Assembly (NCBI GenBank): GCA_914767715.1
Contig: OU612065.1
Location: forward strand, 7,564,001-7,628,000
Direction of reading: 5' to 3'
Length of the DNA: 64,000 nucleotides
Source: Membranipora membranacea
Taxonomy: Eukaryota > Bryozoa > Gymnolaemata > Cheilostomatida > Membraniporidae
Shown here one piece after another: positions 1 through 14,000 of this stretch (positions are counted from its first letter, which is position 1; each line of letters begins with the position of its first letter). Made by a program: the position numbers and the translations under genes. A model generated the notes under the pieces. It did no database searches and was not told the DNA's origin. It worked only from the letters and a program-made list of their open reading frames with translations.

Positions 1-1221
1 GTATTTACTGTTAGTAGTTAGAAGTGATCAGATTAGATATGATTCGATAAGGTATTAGACTGCAGTGGCAGTATTTTAGTATTGGCAGGGGTATTCTGTA
101 TTATACGTAGGTCTGCAATGATCTGCAATCTGAATTATAAGCAATCAGGTTTCTTTTCTGCATGTATTCTTTATCAGAGCTATTTTGTATGTTTATTTAT
201 TTGTACAGACAGGAGGAATTCTTTATTTTTTTAAACGTCCTCAACAGTATTGCCCTCTCACTCTCCTTGATAGTCTCTCATTGTATCTGTGCATAACTCC
301 ATTATCATCGTATTTTATGTATAAATTAAACAGTAATAAATATTCGAATTGTTAACAAGATTCACCTCTGAAACTTAGTCAGTGCAGCAGTCTGAAAGAA
401 AAGTGCACTCCAGATCAAGTTTTGAGAATACAACACCAAAGCATCCGTATAAATATGTAGGAGTCAAGAGCTGTTTGATATGAGTGGATAGCTCGAAGTT
501 TTCCATAATTGAAGTATTGGTTAGAAAAGAACTACATAGGACATGGTTCATTGTGCGCACTTGTTGCTTCCAGCCAGATTCATCTCCAAGAGAATTGATT
601 GGGGCAAACAGTTCTTGAGTAAGAGTTTGTCAAAAACTGGTCACAATATTGAGTGAATTTATGGATCAGTTGATTTAGGGTGAGGGGATCATCAAGAAGG
701 ATACCAAACAAAGAATGTTTCAGAGGTGCTAAATGTTTGAAACCGGAAGTTCCAGCAAATCTCTGGTAATTGTTGAACAGGTGGTAGCTTGTATAAATGC
801 GCTACGCCTCGATTCTCGACTTTTGCATTCATGACCACCAGAGGGAACCAACTTGCTTGTGATCCAGTTCACTCCTTTCTACTCTTTTCAAATTCTCTAT
901 TTATCAGCAGGTAATAATTTGGAGTCAAATTTGACACTCACAATATATTTTGAGTTACCTCCTCCATGGAGTCAGGGAGGGTGGGAGGAGTTAGGGACAA
1001 AACTCTCAGACTCTGAGTTGCCTCCTCAATGAAAACATTTCATCACCAATATATTTTGACCTTTGATCCCAAAATGACAACAGTTGCTTTTAACTCTCCA
1101 GTATAATCAGTGATCGATGAATAGCCTTGATGACCTTTGATAATAGAGCATAATGTAAAGCTGGAGTTGAATCATTCACAAGAAAACATGCAAGAGTTGA
1201 GTGAGGAACTGTCAACATAAC
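1..1221. other. 5' flank of the acyltransferase gene, no intact gene
   Basis: No intact gene is visible. The stretch is AT-rich, and its only coding-like signal is the decayed reading frame on the minus strand described separately (375-815). The promoter and 5' UTR of the acyltransferase gene should lie in the right part, just before the ATG at 1222, but I see no clear TATA box or other core element. Confidence 0.5.
375..815 (-). pseudogene. Decayed coding remnant with a frameshift, family unknown
   Basis: On the minus strand two consecutive open stretches lie in different frames. The first (about 815 to 585) reads like protein and includes GFKHLAPLKHSLFGILLDD and LIHKFTQYCDQF. It stops at a TGA, but the neighbouring frame is already open (ELFAPINSLGDESGWKQQ onward) and runs to a stop at 375. 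The switch near 610-625 has no GT donor or convincing AG acceptor, so a frameshift in a dead copy is likelier than an intron. I do not recognise the family. A retrotransposed gene fragment or a transposon ORF would both fit. It could also be chance open frame, so confidence is low. Confidence 0.33.
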
Positions 1222-4200
1222 ATGATGATCCTCTCATGGTTGCTGTTGGCTCTGCCAGGGATGGCTCTGGTGGCTCTGGCAATTGTTCTTGCTGTGTTTG
1301 GTAAATCATTTGGTTTAAGACTATTCTATGTCAATACACTGCTACAGATATTTGATGTAAGTAGTTAGTATAATAAATAATCTCATTTATTTAATTCATT
1401 CAAATCACTGACTGTCTGGACTACCAGATGTGAATATCTGTTTACCTGCCCTATCATTATTATATGTCATATGATCAGTATCACTAAAGAGTACTCCCTG
1501 GTATCACTCACATGTAATGGTAGAGAAACATCCAGAATTACATATAAAATATAATCCTCTCTCTATAGTGACTCAGGAAGGGTCATCAGTCAAGTCCTTT
1601 CTGCTCATACTATGAACAGAAAGGACCCTATAATTATGAGTCATAGTTAGCAATAATCATGAATGTTAACAAATTTGATTGTTACAATTTGTACATACCT
1701 ACCTAACATCAAAGAGTAATCCTTGCTAACACACATTATCTCATATATATCTGTAAAATCAACACACTGGCACTATATTGCTGATATCGTTGATTTTTCC
1801 CATGAGGATGTGAAATCATGAGAAAAATTGAGCAGTATTTTGCTTCGATTAAGCAATCAAAACTAAATCGCACAGTCTTATGATGGCTTGATCAGCTAGT
1901 TTGCCAAAAAGAGTTGTAAGATTTAAAGCAGAATTTTTTGAAACAAGTGTTTTATTCATACATTTGATAGGTGGAGAAGGGAAAAAGAACTGCTTGGTGT
2001 TAGCTTAGATAGGTAGATCGGTTGATTTGAGCCACCTCTAGACTAGACTTGGTTCTGTCAGGGTATTGATTTGGTTTTAAAGAGGCTCATGATATTGGTT
2101 TAAACTGTTTATGTTGTTTGTAGCCCTTCATGTTTTACATACTATACAGTTGAAAACATATACATGTTTCTTTTGGTTCAATTACATAAAATGTAATAAA
2201 CTAAGTTGAGGCCTTAAAACATCTAGTACTTGGACAAGTCGCCCTTGGAATGCTAGAAGTAATGGGCACATTTAGTTTCAACTCATAGACCACCACTGTT
2301 CAGGCGATTAGCATACTCTCCTCAATTTTGGGTGGTGAAGAATTTTAAAATTGATTTAATTTTTCCAAATATGTAATTTTCAATGTTACCTTGTTTGATT
2401 TTTCTCAATAAGCGGTAGGTGATTGAGGGATCCATCAGGGGCGTATATTCTAAAAAATTTCACTCACTGACTTTTCAGAGATGAGCATAATAATCGGGTG
2501 CAGCCCGATCCACACGCCGTAGGAGTGGCGGGGAGGGTGTGGGAGGGGCGCTTAAGCGCCCTCCCACCACGGAAATTTTTGCATATCGGTAGCAAAATAG
2601 TGCAAGCAGAGAGGTATTTCAATAGCTCACTGAGCTGTTGGGTACTTTCAGAAAACAACTCAATAGCAGTAGAAGATTACGGTAAAAATGCTACAGTTAT
2701 GAAGCACCCATTTGAAAAAAAACTGACCTTGGTGGGATTCAAACCCACAACATTCTTATTATCAGTGATTATAAGGCGGACGCTCTACACACTGAGCTAT
2801 TCAGCCACTCACGGAAATCCGTGGGCCGTGAGTGCTAATATACGCCACTGGGATCCATGATATGATATCCAAGTTTTGAGTTGGCGCTCATATCTGCATG
2901 CAATACATAACTTATAGCCAGAATTATAAAATATTTTCTTATGTGCATATGTTTGTTGTATAGCTGTTTATTTCTTTTACATTTTAGTTTGGAAAGGAGC
3001 GTGCTAGAGTCAGACAAATACAATCTGAGGATACACAGTCATCAGACTCTGATAGTGATGGGGAGAAAAATTTAAAATCACTCAATGGAATACCTGATAA
3101 CAACATGAATGGTGATCAGCATGTTAAAGTTAATCTCATTCACCGTCAGACAAAAACCTACACACGTAAAATACCTCCGGTCAGATCTCTCGCTACAATG
3201 GAGAATGAATTTGAGCTCAGTGACGCTATGTATTTTTGCAAGAGCGGTATTGAGGTAAGTCATATAAAGTCTTATGGTGAAAATTGAAGCTATAGCTTGG
3301 CAACAATTTCACATATCCCATATCACCCCTTCTCCCTCCCTACTACCCCACAACCGCTTTACACCTGATCATTGTTATGACAGTTCCCACAATAGCATGC
3401 ATAAAGTTAGCCGCTTAGTGATTACGTTATTTTAGACCACCGGATTTTAATTTGATTCTCGGATTTTAATAGCACTTCGTTTTTTCGTTTAGTCGATCGT
3501 CGAAGACGAGGTGACTCAACGATTCATGTCTTCAGGTGAGCACTTATTCATTAAAATCATAAATACTGTGGAAGAGCTGTCACAATTTCCACAAATACCA
3601 GATACAACTAGTGTATGAGCGGCTTGTTTTCCATGTTTGTATTGTGAAGAATGAATTTTCTGAGTATTCTACATTTTATAGATTGAACTGTTGCATAATG
3701 TGGTACACACAACTATGAATAGTGGTGTGTCTATTACATTTTGATCTATCTGATATGGGAAAAATGAAAAAATAATATGATTCTATGAATTTAAAATAGT
3801 GAGACTGAACATTACTTCGATGTGTTATTCATGTACCATTTACTCGCTTACTATACATTACCTGTGATTCTGTAATCCACCTCTATCTTCTCACCTCAGA
3901 GTTAGCATCTTGGAACCTGCTGACAAGAACAAATAAAGGATACCAACATATCAGCTTTAGACTGACCCTTCTGTGGTTTCTGGGAGGGATATTCAGATAC
4001 TGCTGTCTCTTACCTGTCAGACTCTGTATACTGAGTGTAGGACTGACTTCTCTAGTACTAACTACTGCCATAGTCGGTTATCTCCCTTCTCGTCGGTGAG
4101 TTCATGATTAAAGTCTTTGTGTATCACTGTTTAATCTGATGATTTTACTTCTTGTTGGTATTAACCTATCAGTAAGTGGTTGCACTTGTTTCACTGAGGA

Positions 4201-7200
4201 TCAAAGGAATGATTCTCTTTTCAAACTGTTATTTGCACTTTCAGATGGACAGGGAGATTCAGGTATGATATCGCCATGTTTGAGGTTCACACACCGACCC
4301 CTTTCGTCCAAGTCTAACTTTTTCTGGTTTCGGTCAAAGCTACTCATTGTTTGAATATATGTTGTAACCTTCATCCTAAGTACTACTATGTTAAACCATG
4401 AGTGTATCCTTACTCTGTGAGTGTATGTATGTAAAGTTGAGGATTGTTCTGCATTCTGGGGTCATCTTGTCTAGATTATTGCCAAGATGGATTTTAGTCA
4501 CTAGTTCCAGGCGGTTTATCATTTAATTGATGTTGGTGGGTTATTGTTATCTCATTTGTACTTTAAGTATTCTTGTTTCTTAATTGCAGTATGAAGTATA
4601 TTGCTAACAAATACTTCACAATAATGAGTTGCCGGGTGATAACGAGAGCTTTTGGGGCAGTCATCAGGTTCCACAATCTGTAAGTTTGGTGATACACAAT
4701 CTGGAGTAGTCTGGATATTTAAAACGTGTCTATTTTTGAAACTAATTGGTCTATGGAAATAAAAAATGAGTGCTGATGGCAGTACAAAGTACATTATTGT
4801 CACGCAGTGGCTCTTCTAGTGTAAGAATTTGTAATATATTGCTTTGTCTTTCTTCACGCTATTGTGTTCATGCTTTTGTTTCATGAAAATTGTATGTAAT
4901 TCATCAATCAAATCATAATTAATTTGAAGTTCCAGACGTAGATATGTGTGACTGGCGCATGTTGTCCTAAGGAATTTACTGTAATGTCACTTAGAACTTA
5001 GAAGATTCCTTTGGCTTTCTGTAGAGAGAATCGAGCTAAGCCTGGAGGGATTTGTGTGGCTAATCATACATCACCCATAGACGTGATAATACTACAGAAT
5101 GATAACAGCTATGCTATGGTACGTATACACACCATAGCACACATACCTAGATAAATATTGATCATGTAATGATGTCACAGTGTTGATGGCCTCATACAGT
5201 CGTTGGCTGGTACTTATGGAATAATCTCCTCAGTTGCAAAAACGTGTATTCATATCAATGTACTAGGCTCAGACGAAGAAAATGACATGATGTAGATGAC
5301 CCTCCCTTAGGGTAAAAATTGTACCCACAATTTAATGCGACACTTACCAACAAAATTGAATGATATGATGGGTTTTATACATACAACGCCTATATTTTTT
5401 TCTCTGGGAGTCGCCATGAAGATTCAGTCTATTGCAACTACATGTCCATAATTCTCTCCTGTAGATGGGTTTAATTGTATATTTGTTGCAAATCAGGTAC
5501 GCAGAGGATCAAATTCAATCATTAACCAATTAAATGCACTTTAGATGAGGAGTGGTATTAGCCATCCCAGACACATCATACAAGTTTATATGGTTTAAGT
5601 TGATCAATCAACAAGTATGTGATCAGTTATCCAGGAAACAGCTGATTGTATGACACGTTGTATACTAATTGATTTAAGCCGAGTGTAGTGTAGGTCCAGG
5701 GTCCACACACTCCACATACGTGTTGATAACAGCTTAATGTTGTTATACCAAGAGTCAGAAGTGCAATCCTTATCAGCTCTCAGGGTTAAAGTTGGAGTAA
5801 GCCAAAGTCTATGTATGGTGTGATACTGCTGGACCTGAAAACATCCAAGCAACCAACTGCTCATTGCTGTACATTTACTGAAAATTGCCCATATCACCGA
5901 TGAAAATTGTCTACATCATTACTTTCATCAGCGTAAAAAAAAGAAGCTAACATCATCACAATCTATTTGTTGGTCCATGTGGGAATGGTAATGCTACACA
6001 TTATTAATTAACTCAAAAGAGCACTAGTTGTCTGCCTTTCCATATAATCTGATTTGTTTGTAGATTGGACAGAGACATGGAGGGTTTATGGGAATGATAC
6101 AGAGAGCGTTATCTCGGGCCACAGATCATATCTGGTTTGAGAGATCAGTGTCAAGAGATCGAAGTGCTGTAGCAAGCAGGTAATAAAAATCTCCTCTTAT
6201 CACCATGTGGACAACTATGTATGTGTAAGTGTGTCTGAAGACCTTCGTTGGCTAAACTATCAGGCGCTTTGTAAACTTGGATGATTGTACAATCTAGTCC
6301 CTTTGTCGCATGCTTTTTCCATTATGTGTAAATTTGTTGTGTTTCAGATTAAAAGCTCACGTCCAGGATCAGAATAAGCTGCCAGTATTGATATTTCCAG
6401 AGGGAACGTGTATCAACAATACTTCAGTGATGATGTTTAAGAAGGGAAGCTTTGAAGTTGGAGGCACCATATACCCGCTGGCTATCAAGGTGAGATTCAT
6501 ATTCATACAGCACATCGTTACTATTACTATTACTATTACTACAGCATGTCACTCACAAATCTGTGTGCCTGTTAGCTGTTAAAAGGAAATGTCAATCTAA
6601 ACTGATGCCCTCCAATTGTCCTCTATCATTTCTATTGCATTCAATTATCTAAACCTGTCAATTCCCATGTGGTAATATTACATTATTCCGATGGGCTTAG
6701 TTGAAGCGCTCAAACTCTCGTTATTAACCACTTTCCCCACGGTCCCAGCTATCCCTCCTGGCACAGTTTGAGCGCTTTAACTACCATGTGCTATGTGCTA
6801 TGTGCTATGGGTATGACACGCTCACCGCTCACCGCTCACTTAGCCACTGATATGAAATGGCAGACATGCAACAGAAGCTAAGCAACAGTTAATATTCTAA
6901 AATGTTATATCATGTTGATATGTTGAGTATCCTTCCTCACATATTTATTGTGTATTTTCAGTATGATTCCCGATTCGCTGACTGTTTCTGGAACTCTAGT
7001 AAATATAACATGTTGGAGCACATAGGGATGCTGTTGACTAGCTGGGCTATAGTAGCTGATGTTTGGTACTTGCCACCAGTTACCCAACTGGAGGGGGAGT
7101 CGTCCATCACTTACGCTAACCGTGTCAAATCTGAAATCGCAAGACAGGGAGGCCTAGTGGATTTGGAATGGTACGTTTGGGTCATGTATCATTATATGTC

Positions 7201-8612
7201 AGTAATTATTTTTTTATCACATTAATTACCTGTATGTAGTTTGTCAGTTCAGGTTGGTTATCCTTGCACTGTAGCAACTTAACTATACTCCATCAAGGGT
7301 TAACCAGGGGAAGGCAATTTCTAATTTATTCATGATCTGTACTACTCACCCTTGTAACATTTATTATTTGTCAATCTTGAATAATCTCGGCATTGAATAA
7401 AAGTGATGACAATGATTGATGGTCAAAATTAACTAAGCAATGCCAAGATTAAAATTATTTTCCTATGTAGTTGAGAATTTCTGCATTTCTGAATATCTCC
7501 ATTGTTGATCATAGTCCCAAAAAAAAGCTTGCAGGTAAAAAGCCAAATGAATTATTTTAGCAAATTGAGCATACTGACTCTCGTGATCTGACTGGGCATG
7601 TAGATCACTGATAAACTAGGCTATCATTACCACAAAGTAGGTGTCGTAAGGCTAAGCATGCATCATGCGTGACTTGAATTCGCGCATGTGCAAGAACAAT
7701 GAGTTTAGTTTGGGTTCTGATTGCAACTTTTGAAAGGGGAAATGGGATATCCCCTGCATACACTGTCGAGCAAAATCAGCTAATATTGACAAGAGAGGAT
7801 AACTATCAGTAACAAATCCACACGCTTTGGGGAGTATGTCACCAGAGCAGGTAGCCAATCAGATGGCTTCGGAATTCCGAGGCTCAATTTTGCAGAGATC
7901 AGCTCATGCCCAGAGCTGAGCATGCGCAGAATGCAAATTGAGAGCAGATAACTCCAAATTTATACAGCCCATTGTTTTTTATGAGTTTGAATCCACATGA
8001 AAAGTATATAAAAGTGGTTCAATAATGTGAGTGGCACTTAGGTGAGTTGGGGGGAGTCTATTTTACACACCCATGCAGAAAACTTCATTCAGTCAAATGA
8101 ATTTAAGCTTTATATATACCACTTTCCCATCCCCCTATCAATCCTTGACCCAGTATAATTCAAATGTTCCTGAGTTCTCAAACTGAAACAGTACTCCCAG
8201 TCTGCACTGGGAAAATGTAAGCTTCTATAAGAAAAATTTTCAATTGGGCCGAATCGTGGTACTGTTGCTACGATACAGAGAAGCTTGTCTCTTAGAGTCG
8301 ACCTGCAGCAAGGTGACATGCATGTAATGAAGTGACGCCTTGTTATCTTTGTGATCATGTGCGAAAATTCAACTTTTATTCAATTTATTGGCACAACCTT
8401 CTTAGTTTAGATCATTTAATTTTGTTGCCAATTAAGTTTTTGTGACATCATGAGAAACATGAGAGATGATGAATTGTTACTGATAATAATTTGATATTTT
8501 ATTTATTTTATGTACTTGAAGGGATGGAGGATTAAAACGAGAGAAACCTAAAGATTCGCTAATGAAAATACAGCAAGACATGTTTTATAGCAGACAGCTG
8601 AAATCTGACTGA
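1222..8612 (+). CDS. GPAT4: Glycerol-3-phosphate acyltransferase 3/4-like (GPAT4/AGPAT6 type)
   Basis: ER-membrane enzyme that acylates glycerol-3-phosphate to lysophosphatidic acid, the first step of glycerolipid synthesis. Ten exons: 1222-1356, 2988-3254, 3493-3535, 3900-4095, 4590-4679, 5025-5118, 6064-6179, 6348-6489, 6962-7170, 8522-8612. Phases agree throughout and give 460 aa, close to the roughly 456 aa of human GPAT4. The protein starts with a hydrophobic segment (residues 2-25). It has the GPAT3/4 signature FELSDAMYFCKSGIE, a hydrophobic pair around 150-195, the catalytic acyltransferase motif NHTSPIDV (H258 and D263), GGFMGMIQRA, the substrate motif FPEGTCINNTS (330 on) and YPLAIKYD. 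The start is the first of two adjacent ATGs. Intron 1 carries a hAT-type MITE. GPAT3 and GPAT4 are vertebrate paralogues, so this is best read as the single ancestral type. Confidence 0.95.
2436..2850. mobile_element. hAT-type MITE with 8-bp target duplication
   Basis: A 415-bp element in intron 1 of the acyltransferase gene. Both sides are flanked by a perfect 8-bp direct repeat GGATCCAT (2428-2435 and 2851-2858), the target-site duplication length of hAT transposons. The ends are inverted repeats beginning CAGGGGCGTATATT on the left and, read inward, CAGTGGCGTATATT on the right, with a CACTCAC block further in. The terminal CAGNG is hAT-like. No transposase is present. The interior holds a GC-rich hairpin (near 2549-2567) and a tRNA-like segment. 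Confidence 0.85.
2724..2810 (-). repeat. tRNA-derived segment inside the hAT MITE
   Basis: Read on the minus strand it has an A-box-like TAGCTCAGTGTGTAGAGCG, a B-box GGTTTGAATCC with a complementary T arm, and a run of eight Ts just past the 3' end, which is a pol III terminator. The acceptor stem does not pair and the anticodon arm is abnormally long, so this is a tRNA pseudogene or SINE head, not a working tRNA gene. Confidence 0.65.
6698..6783. repeat. 86-bp foldback repeat in intron 8 of the GPAT gene
   Basis: Nineteen-base inverted arms (6698-6716 and 6765-6783, built around TTGAAGCGCTCAAACT) differ at one base and enclose about 48 bp. It is followed by small tandem runs of GTGCTAT and CGCTCAC. 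This is probably a short MITE relic. Confidence 0.6.
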
Positions 8613-11004
8613 TACGTCTTATTTATAAGGCTTATCTATGCTGTGCTAAACGGTGGAGAGAGGAACCAGATAACTAAACTCTGGTTATATGGTGGTCTTT
8701 GGTCAGCGCCAGAAGCCAGATTAATAAAAGAAGTCTCCCACCATTCCAATATACAAATGAGACCGGTGATCTACTGCTCAATAGGAGAAAATAGCGTTGC
8801 GCATCAAAGTGACATGGGCCAGGCTCATAGTCAACAAGTCTACCTTTGTTTTGGCAACTATAAATGCCAGCATTTTACTTAAAATTCATTGTCCCTTGTG
8901 TATTTGTGTAGTCAATTGCGCATAATTTTTTTCAGACATAAAAAATGATCACTGTTAAACCTATTATACATTTCCAATTAATTATTTTGCTCAAAGTTGA
9001 GCGTCTCATATCATCAATGTACTGTTGGCTGTTACCAGCATATGAGCAAAAAACCTCTTGCAGCTGATTGTGTGCTCTAACTAAGGTGTATGTTTACCAC
9101 TTGGGTACCATCTCATGAACTACTCTGTCATCTGTGAATATGGCAATGTGATAAATTCTTTGCGTAATTATTCGATCATTACTCAGTTATATACCTTTAA
9201 TACTGTGGATCAAGCAGGAAGTTCGGCCAAAACTCCCCAGATCAAGGTTGCCTGTATTTGGAGTTGCGGCCCCGCTTATGATAAACTTATCAGTGCCAGC
9301 ATAGTAATATGGATCCAAAACATAATAAATTGTCAAGGATTATGCTCTACAAAAGGCCAAGAATATGTCTATTTTTGCCAAAAAAATATTTTCTCGAATG
9401 TCCTCACTCTATCTTTGTGCTTTTCTCGAGAATAAAAACTCAAAAGCTAAGTGGTATATAACATTGGACCGCTATTATTTCAATCTTGATTAGTTTCTGA
9501 GAATGTCACAGTTCATTGATGACTTTCATCCCAAGGAATGGGCACTCATCATCTGTCACGTTATTTGCCATGTCATGATAGCTTCAGGGTTTATTTCTTA
9601 TGATACGCACAATCATAGTTCACAAAAGCAGCTTGTTTCTTCTCTGGGGTTGAGCTTTTTTTACGAGATCTAGGAATGGTAGGCAATTATATTTTTTATT
9701 TCACCTAAAATACATCAATAGAGCTGAAGTTGAACTACCTTACCCACGAGCCATCCATGCTTTAGCTATTTTGACCTACACACTTCATTCAATCTTTTAT
9801 TTCAAAGGCTTATTTTCAGCTTGTATTCATGGCTATGTTTTGTGGCAACAGCTACCATAAAAATCACACTCGCCTGAGATAAAGCATTTCCGTGATTGGG
9901 CAATGTTAGAAGTACGGAGCAAAAAATGGATTGTGGCCTAGCATAGATTTCTCACACTATCTCCTAGTGCATCATTTGTAAGATACTCAAGTTTCACTTT
10001 ATTACATTATGCAAATGATACTGTAGAAGTTATTATACTTGGAAGCGAAATTTAGTTTATGGTAATGATACTCATGATGGTTTTCATTATACTGTCTTTG
10101 CTACACGTTAAAATATCATGACATAAGCGCAGGTCTTCAGACCTATGATTTAATTCACTTCATGTCTAGGAAATTGAACAGGCTCATTTTGCGAATTTTG
10201 TTTGTGCAGAACCGTGTCGCACCGTCAGAGAGAGTGGCAAGGGCACTTTGAAGTGTAGTGAACCATTGCACAAAAAGATTATTAATTAGGATGTAAGTCA
10301 AGCTGCTGAATACAACTGGAAATGATCTACATTTTTTAAGGGTATGCAATATTTTGATTTGGAGATATTTCATGAATTGAAAATTGTTCATTGTCAACAA
10401 GGTGCTCAGAGATTAATGAACTAAAATCTACCAGTATATTATTAATACATTTATAAAGATTTTTGGCGATTACCAGTGTGGATGATATATGATCCTAATC
10501 CCGACGCAAGTTATCCAAGCAAATCATCGTAGTTGGCAGGACTAATGTTCCAATTGTATGGATACAACAGGCGTATTGACACCTTCTATCATGTAATACT
10601 GTAAAGTATTTATAATAGCTCAGTTTGTGGAGCCGTAGGTAGAACAGACACTTGAGATGGGTAACTACCTGTTGTTGATTGGTTTGAGAGAGCTTCCTAC
10701 ACCTACTATTGTTTGAACACTTTTTTCTCTTTTATTTAACATTTTGTGCACTAAGATCTCTCTCAGTAGGTAAGCATGATCCGCGGCAGCAGGTGGTATA
10801 ATTAGCTCACACTAATTACTGATCCCATCGTACACATCAGCAAATAGACTAAACATCGCGGCTGAAGAACCTCATGTCCGACAAAGACAAGGATCGGAAA
10901 ATTATCTAATATCGGAGCCGTCTAAAAAAATCAGCTTACTATATTGAGCTTTATTGTAATAACCTCTGCAGTACAAAAAAGGAATACTCTAGCCAGAGAG
11001 AAAC
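8613..11004. other. Intergenic region, GPAT 3' UTR and GPCR upstream region
   Basis: The left part is the 3' UTR of the acyltransferase gene. The rest is AT-rich with no open frame that has coding character, no recognisable RNA gene and no clear repeat. The GPCR promoter and 5' UTR should lie at the right end. Confidence 0.6.
8723..8728 (+). terminator. Polyadenylation signal AATAAA
   Basis: Canonical AATAAA about 110 nt after the acyltransferase stop codon, and the first one on this strand after the gene. Confidence 0.5.
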
Positions 11005-14000
11005 ATGGGAGACACTGAGGTCTATGCATCTGTACCTGTGGATGGAGACAATATGTCTAATTTCTCATACGATTATCTGTATGATCTACCTGAAGAAGAC
11101 CTTGATGCCTTATTCAAAGGTATGGATTACCCTGGCAGCAAAACGATTTGGAGGGAAGACTTGACAACGCTCGAATTGACAATAAAAATAATGTTCTTAA
11201 TCCTTATAATCTCAGTGAGCATAGTTTGTAACATGCTGGTTTTGGTTGTGCTGATAAAAAAGAAAAGTATGAGAACAGTGACACACATGTTGATAATAAA
11301 CCTGGCTATATCTGATATACTGGTGACTTTATTCGCACCTTGGATACACCTGGTGGACGATATCACAGAGATATGGATACTTGGATCGTTTATCTGCAAA
11401 TTTCAGCCTTTCATGCAAGGTAATCAAAAACTTACCTAGAAATTTTTTTAGCACAAGGCAAGTGGTATCTGCCTGAAATGAGATTGACTTACAAATCATC
11501 AAAGCATCGCTCATCCTCAAAGATTAAGCAACTATTAACTGCTGACCAAAGAAGTACAGAATTGACTAATTGGTCATCACAGTGCAATAAAATGATGGAT
11601 GTCAGATGTACAGACTGACTGTAATGTAATGTAAATGTAAATCAATTTTTTATTTAGCTGCTCTCCAGCAATCTTTACATGAATATAAGATAGATACACA
11701 GATACATATTCAATTTAGCGCACTCCTGTACAAGGTAGGAGTGGGCAAGCTAGGCTATTGTCCAGAGAGCTCACCTCCTTCAGCAGCATGGGTAGTGACC
11801 GGGATTCGAACCTGCAACTCAGATTGAGATGCTCGAATCCTAACCACTACGCCACCCTGCCTGCCTTAGCTTTAACTTTAACTTTAACACCAAAAAGTTA
11901 AACTAAACCCAAACTCGTGAACTCCCATAACCTTTGGTTATCTCCATATAATCGTAAAAATGGAAAATAATCGCCCTCAATATATTTTTTTCTTAGGACT
12001 ATAGATTAACAGTACAGATAAAGATCTACAGTAGTGTTACTAGTGTAATTCAAACTCAGGCAAAAGAATCACACCATCCTTATACACCACCTTATACAAG
12101 TTTGCATATAGACAGGCCATAAATAGAGATTTTTGGATTAAGGATGGCAGAATTCTAAGTTCAATCTTCTGTTCTGATGTGAATGTCTCCCCTAATTTTT
12201 AGTTGTGACATTTGTGTCTTCGGTAATGACAATGACAGCCATGGCCACAGAGAGATTCTTTGGAATTGTTATGCCATTCGCCTTTTGTACGAAAAAGAAG
12301 GAAAAGGTGGTGATTGCTGTAGCGACAATCTGGATTTTCTCCATTGGCTATGCTATTCCGCCAGCGGGTAAGTTGAACATGTTCATAACACGAAATTGTA
12401 GCTTGAACGCAATACCTTGGTGAAAACACCAAAAAATACATAGATTTAGAGTGCGCTGGAGGCTCCCCTCCTGGTAGGCCTAGGTCTGATACACTATCTC
12501 CCTTATTAGTACGGTTTAAACTTCTTAATTGAGCGAGGGAAATTCAAGACATAATACTTGGCTAAGGATGGCTTAGCTGGGTGGGCTTTATGGTTGGTTT
12601 AATAATTAGCACGCTGACTTGGTCTTGGCAGGCTGTCGGGTGTGTGTGGGTGTCGCCCCCATACAACCACCAACCCTGACAGCCTGCCCAGGCTAATCCT
12701 GAATAATAAACTGAAAATTGATTCTAGTAAAAAGATTCAATCTTAAACCTTGTTTGGTATTTGGTTAGTAATCTGTACTGTCATTTAGAGATTGATAGAA
12801 AGATTGGAGCAAAGTTTTTCCCGTTGAAAAACAATTTTTCCGTGGCAGCCCCTGCACAATGTGGCTAGAATGCAACTTCATTTAGAGATTGAATGGATAG
12901 GTTTGACAGTTTGATAATTGTTTGGAGCTGTTTGCAAAAACGATAACACACCTTACATCATTTTGCACAATAAGCGGATTATTGCCAAAAAATGTCGCCA
13001 GCAAATAGAGAATGTAATCAAAAGCAACTATAGACCCGATGAAGCGACGGAATTTTTTGTAGCTATTTACTTTAATATACTTTTCCCTTTACACCTTATC
13101 CTATGGTATTGCTGCCAACAACATAATTTTCTAGACAAGAACTCGTGCCAAGTGGTCAAGTGCTTAACATGACACCTGGGAATCCCTTAAAGAGGGGTCT
13201 CCTACTAAGTAACACAAAAATAATACTTTGCATGGTATTTGTGTTTCATTGAAATCGCTGTTGAGTTACTTTATTTCCTAGACACGATAGACGGCCCTGC
13301 AATATTACATTTACTTATCAACCATTGCTATATTTCAGTGTATATGAATATGGAAAAGAGAGAATGGAAAGACCACACGGAGGTGGCTTGTATACCACTC
13401 TGGCCAGACAGCGATATGAAATCTGAGGAGCCGCTATCATTACGGCAGTTCTACTACACAATGCTCTCTGTGCTGCTCTTTTTCCTACCAATGACTATTA
13501 TGACATTTGTGTATGCAGCTATAATCATGAAACTACAGACCCAACAGTCCCAGATTACAGAGCTAAACAATAATCCGCAAAAAATAAAGAATAGCAGCCG
13601 TAAGCGGGCAAGTATTCTAATCACCTCATCAGAGGCCTCCAATTATTTTCGTACAATCTTCTTCAATCGCATTGGAGGCACCCTAAATGTTTAGGAATGA
13701 CTTTTGAACTGCTTAGAGGCCATTGCAAAGCTCCCATTATCAACGAGGCAAGGTGCTTTTAAATAGAAATTTGCAGCATTTAGTCAAAGGCGCCATTCCT
13801 AATAATTTTTTTTCTGTTGAGAAACAGCACTGGCTAACATTCCAGATTTGACTGTTGCCAAATCAATCAATATGCTACAGACGAGAGTGATTGTGCAATG
13901 TGAGAACGTAGGCAAAAAGTGGCAGTAAGTCCAGGATGCAATGAGGTTTTGTAAGGGGATTAAAAAAACACTATCTACAAGTGTAATGATCCATCACCAA

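Noticed and set aside
2724-2810. Possible functional tRNA gene (minus strand)
   Set aside because: Acceptor stem mismatched and anticodon arm too long; it is embedded in a hAT-type MITE.
9115-9435. Plus-strand ORF of 106 aa between GPAT and the GPCR
   Set aside because: No motif, poor composition for a protein, and no splice or start context; left as intergenic.
11793-11866. Possible tRNA-Glu gene
   Set aside because: A and B boxes are present but the acceptor stem does not pair and a SINE body follows; it is a tRNA-derived retroposon.
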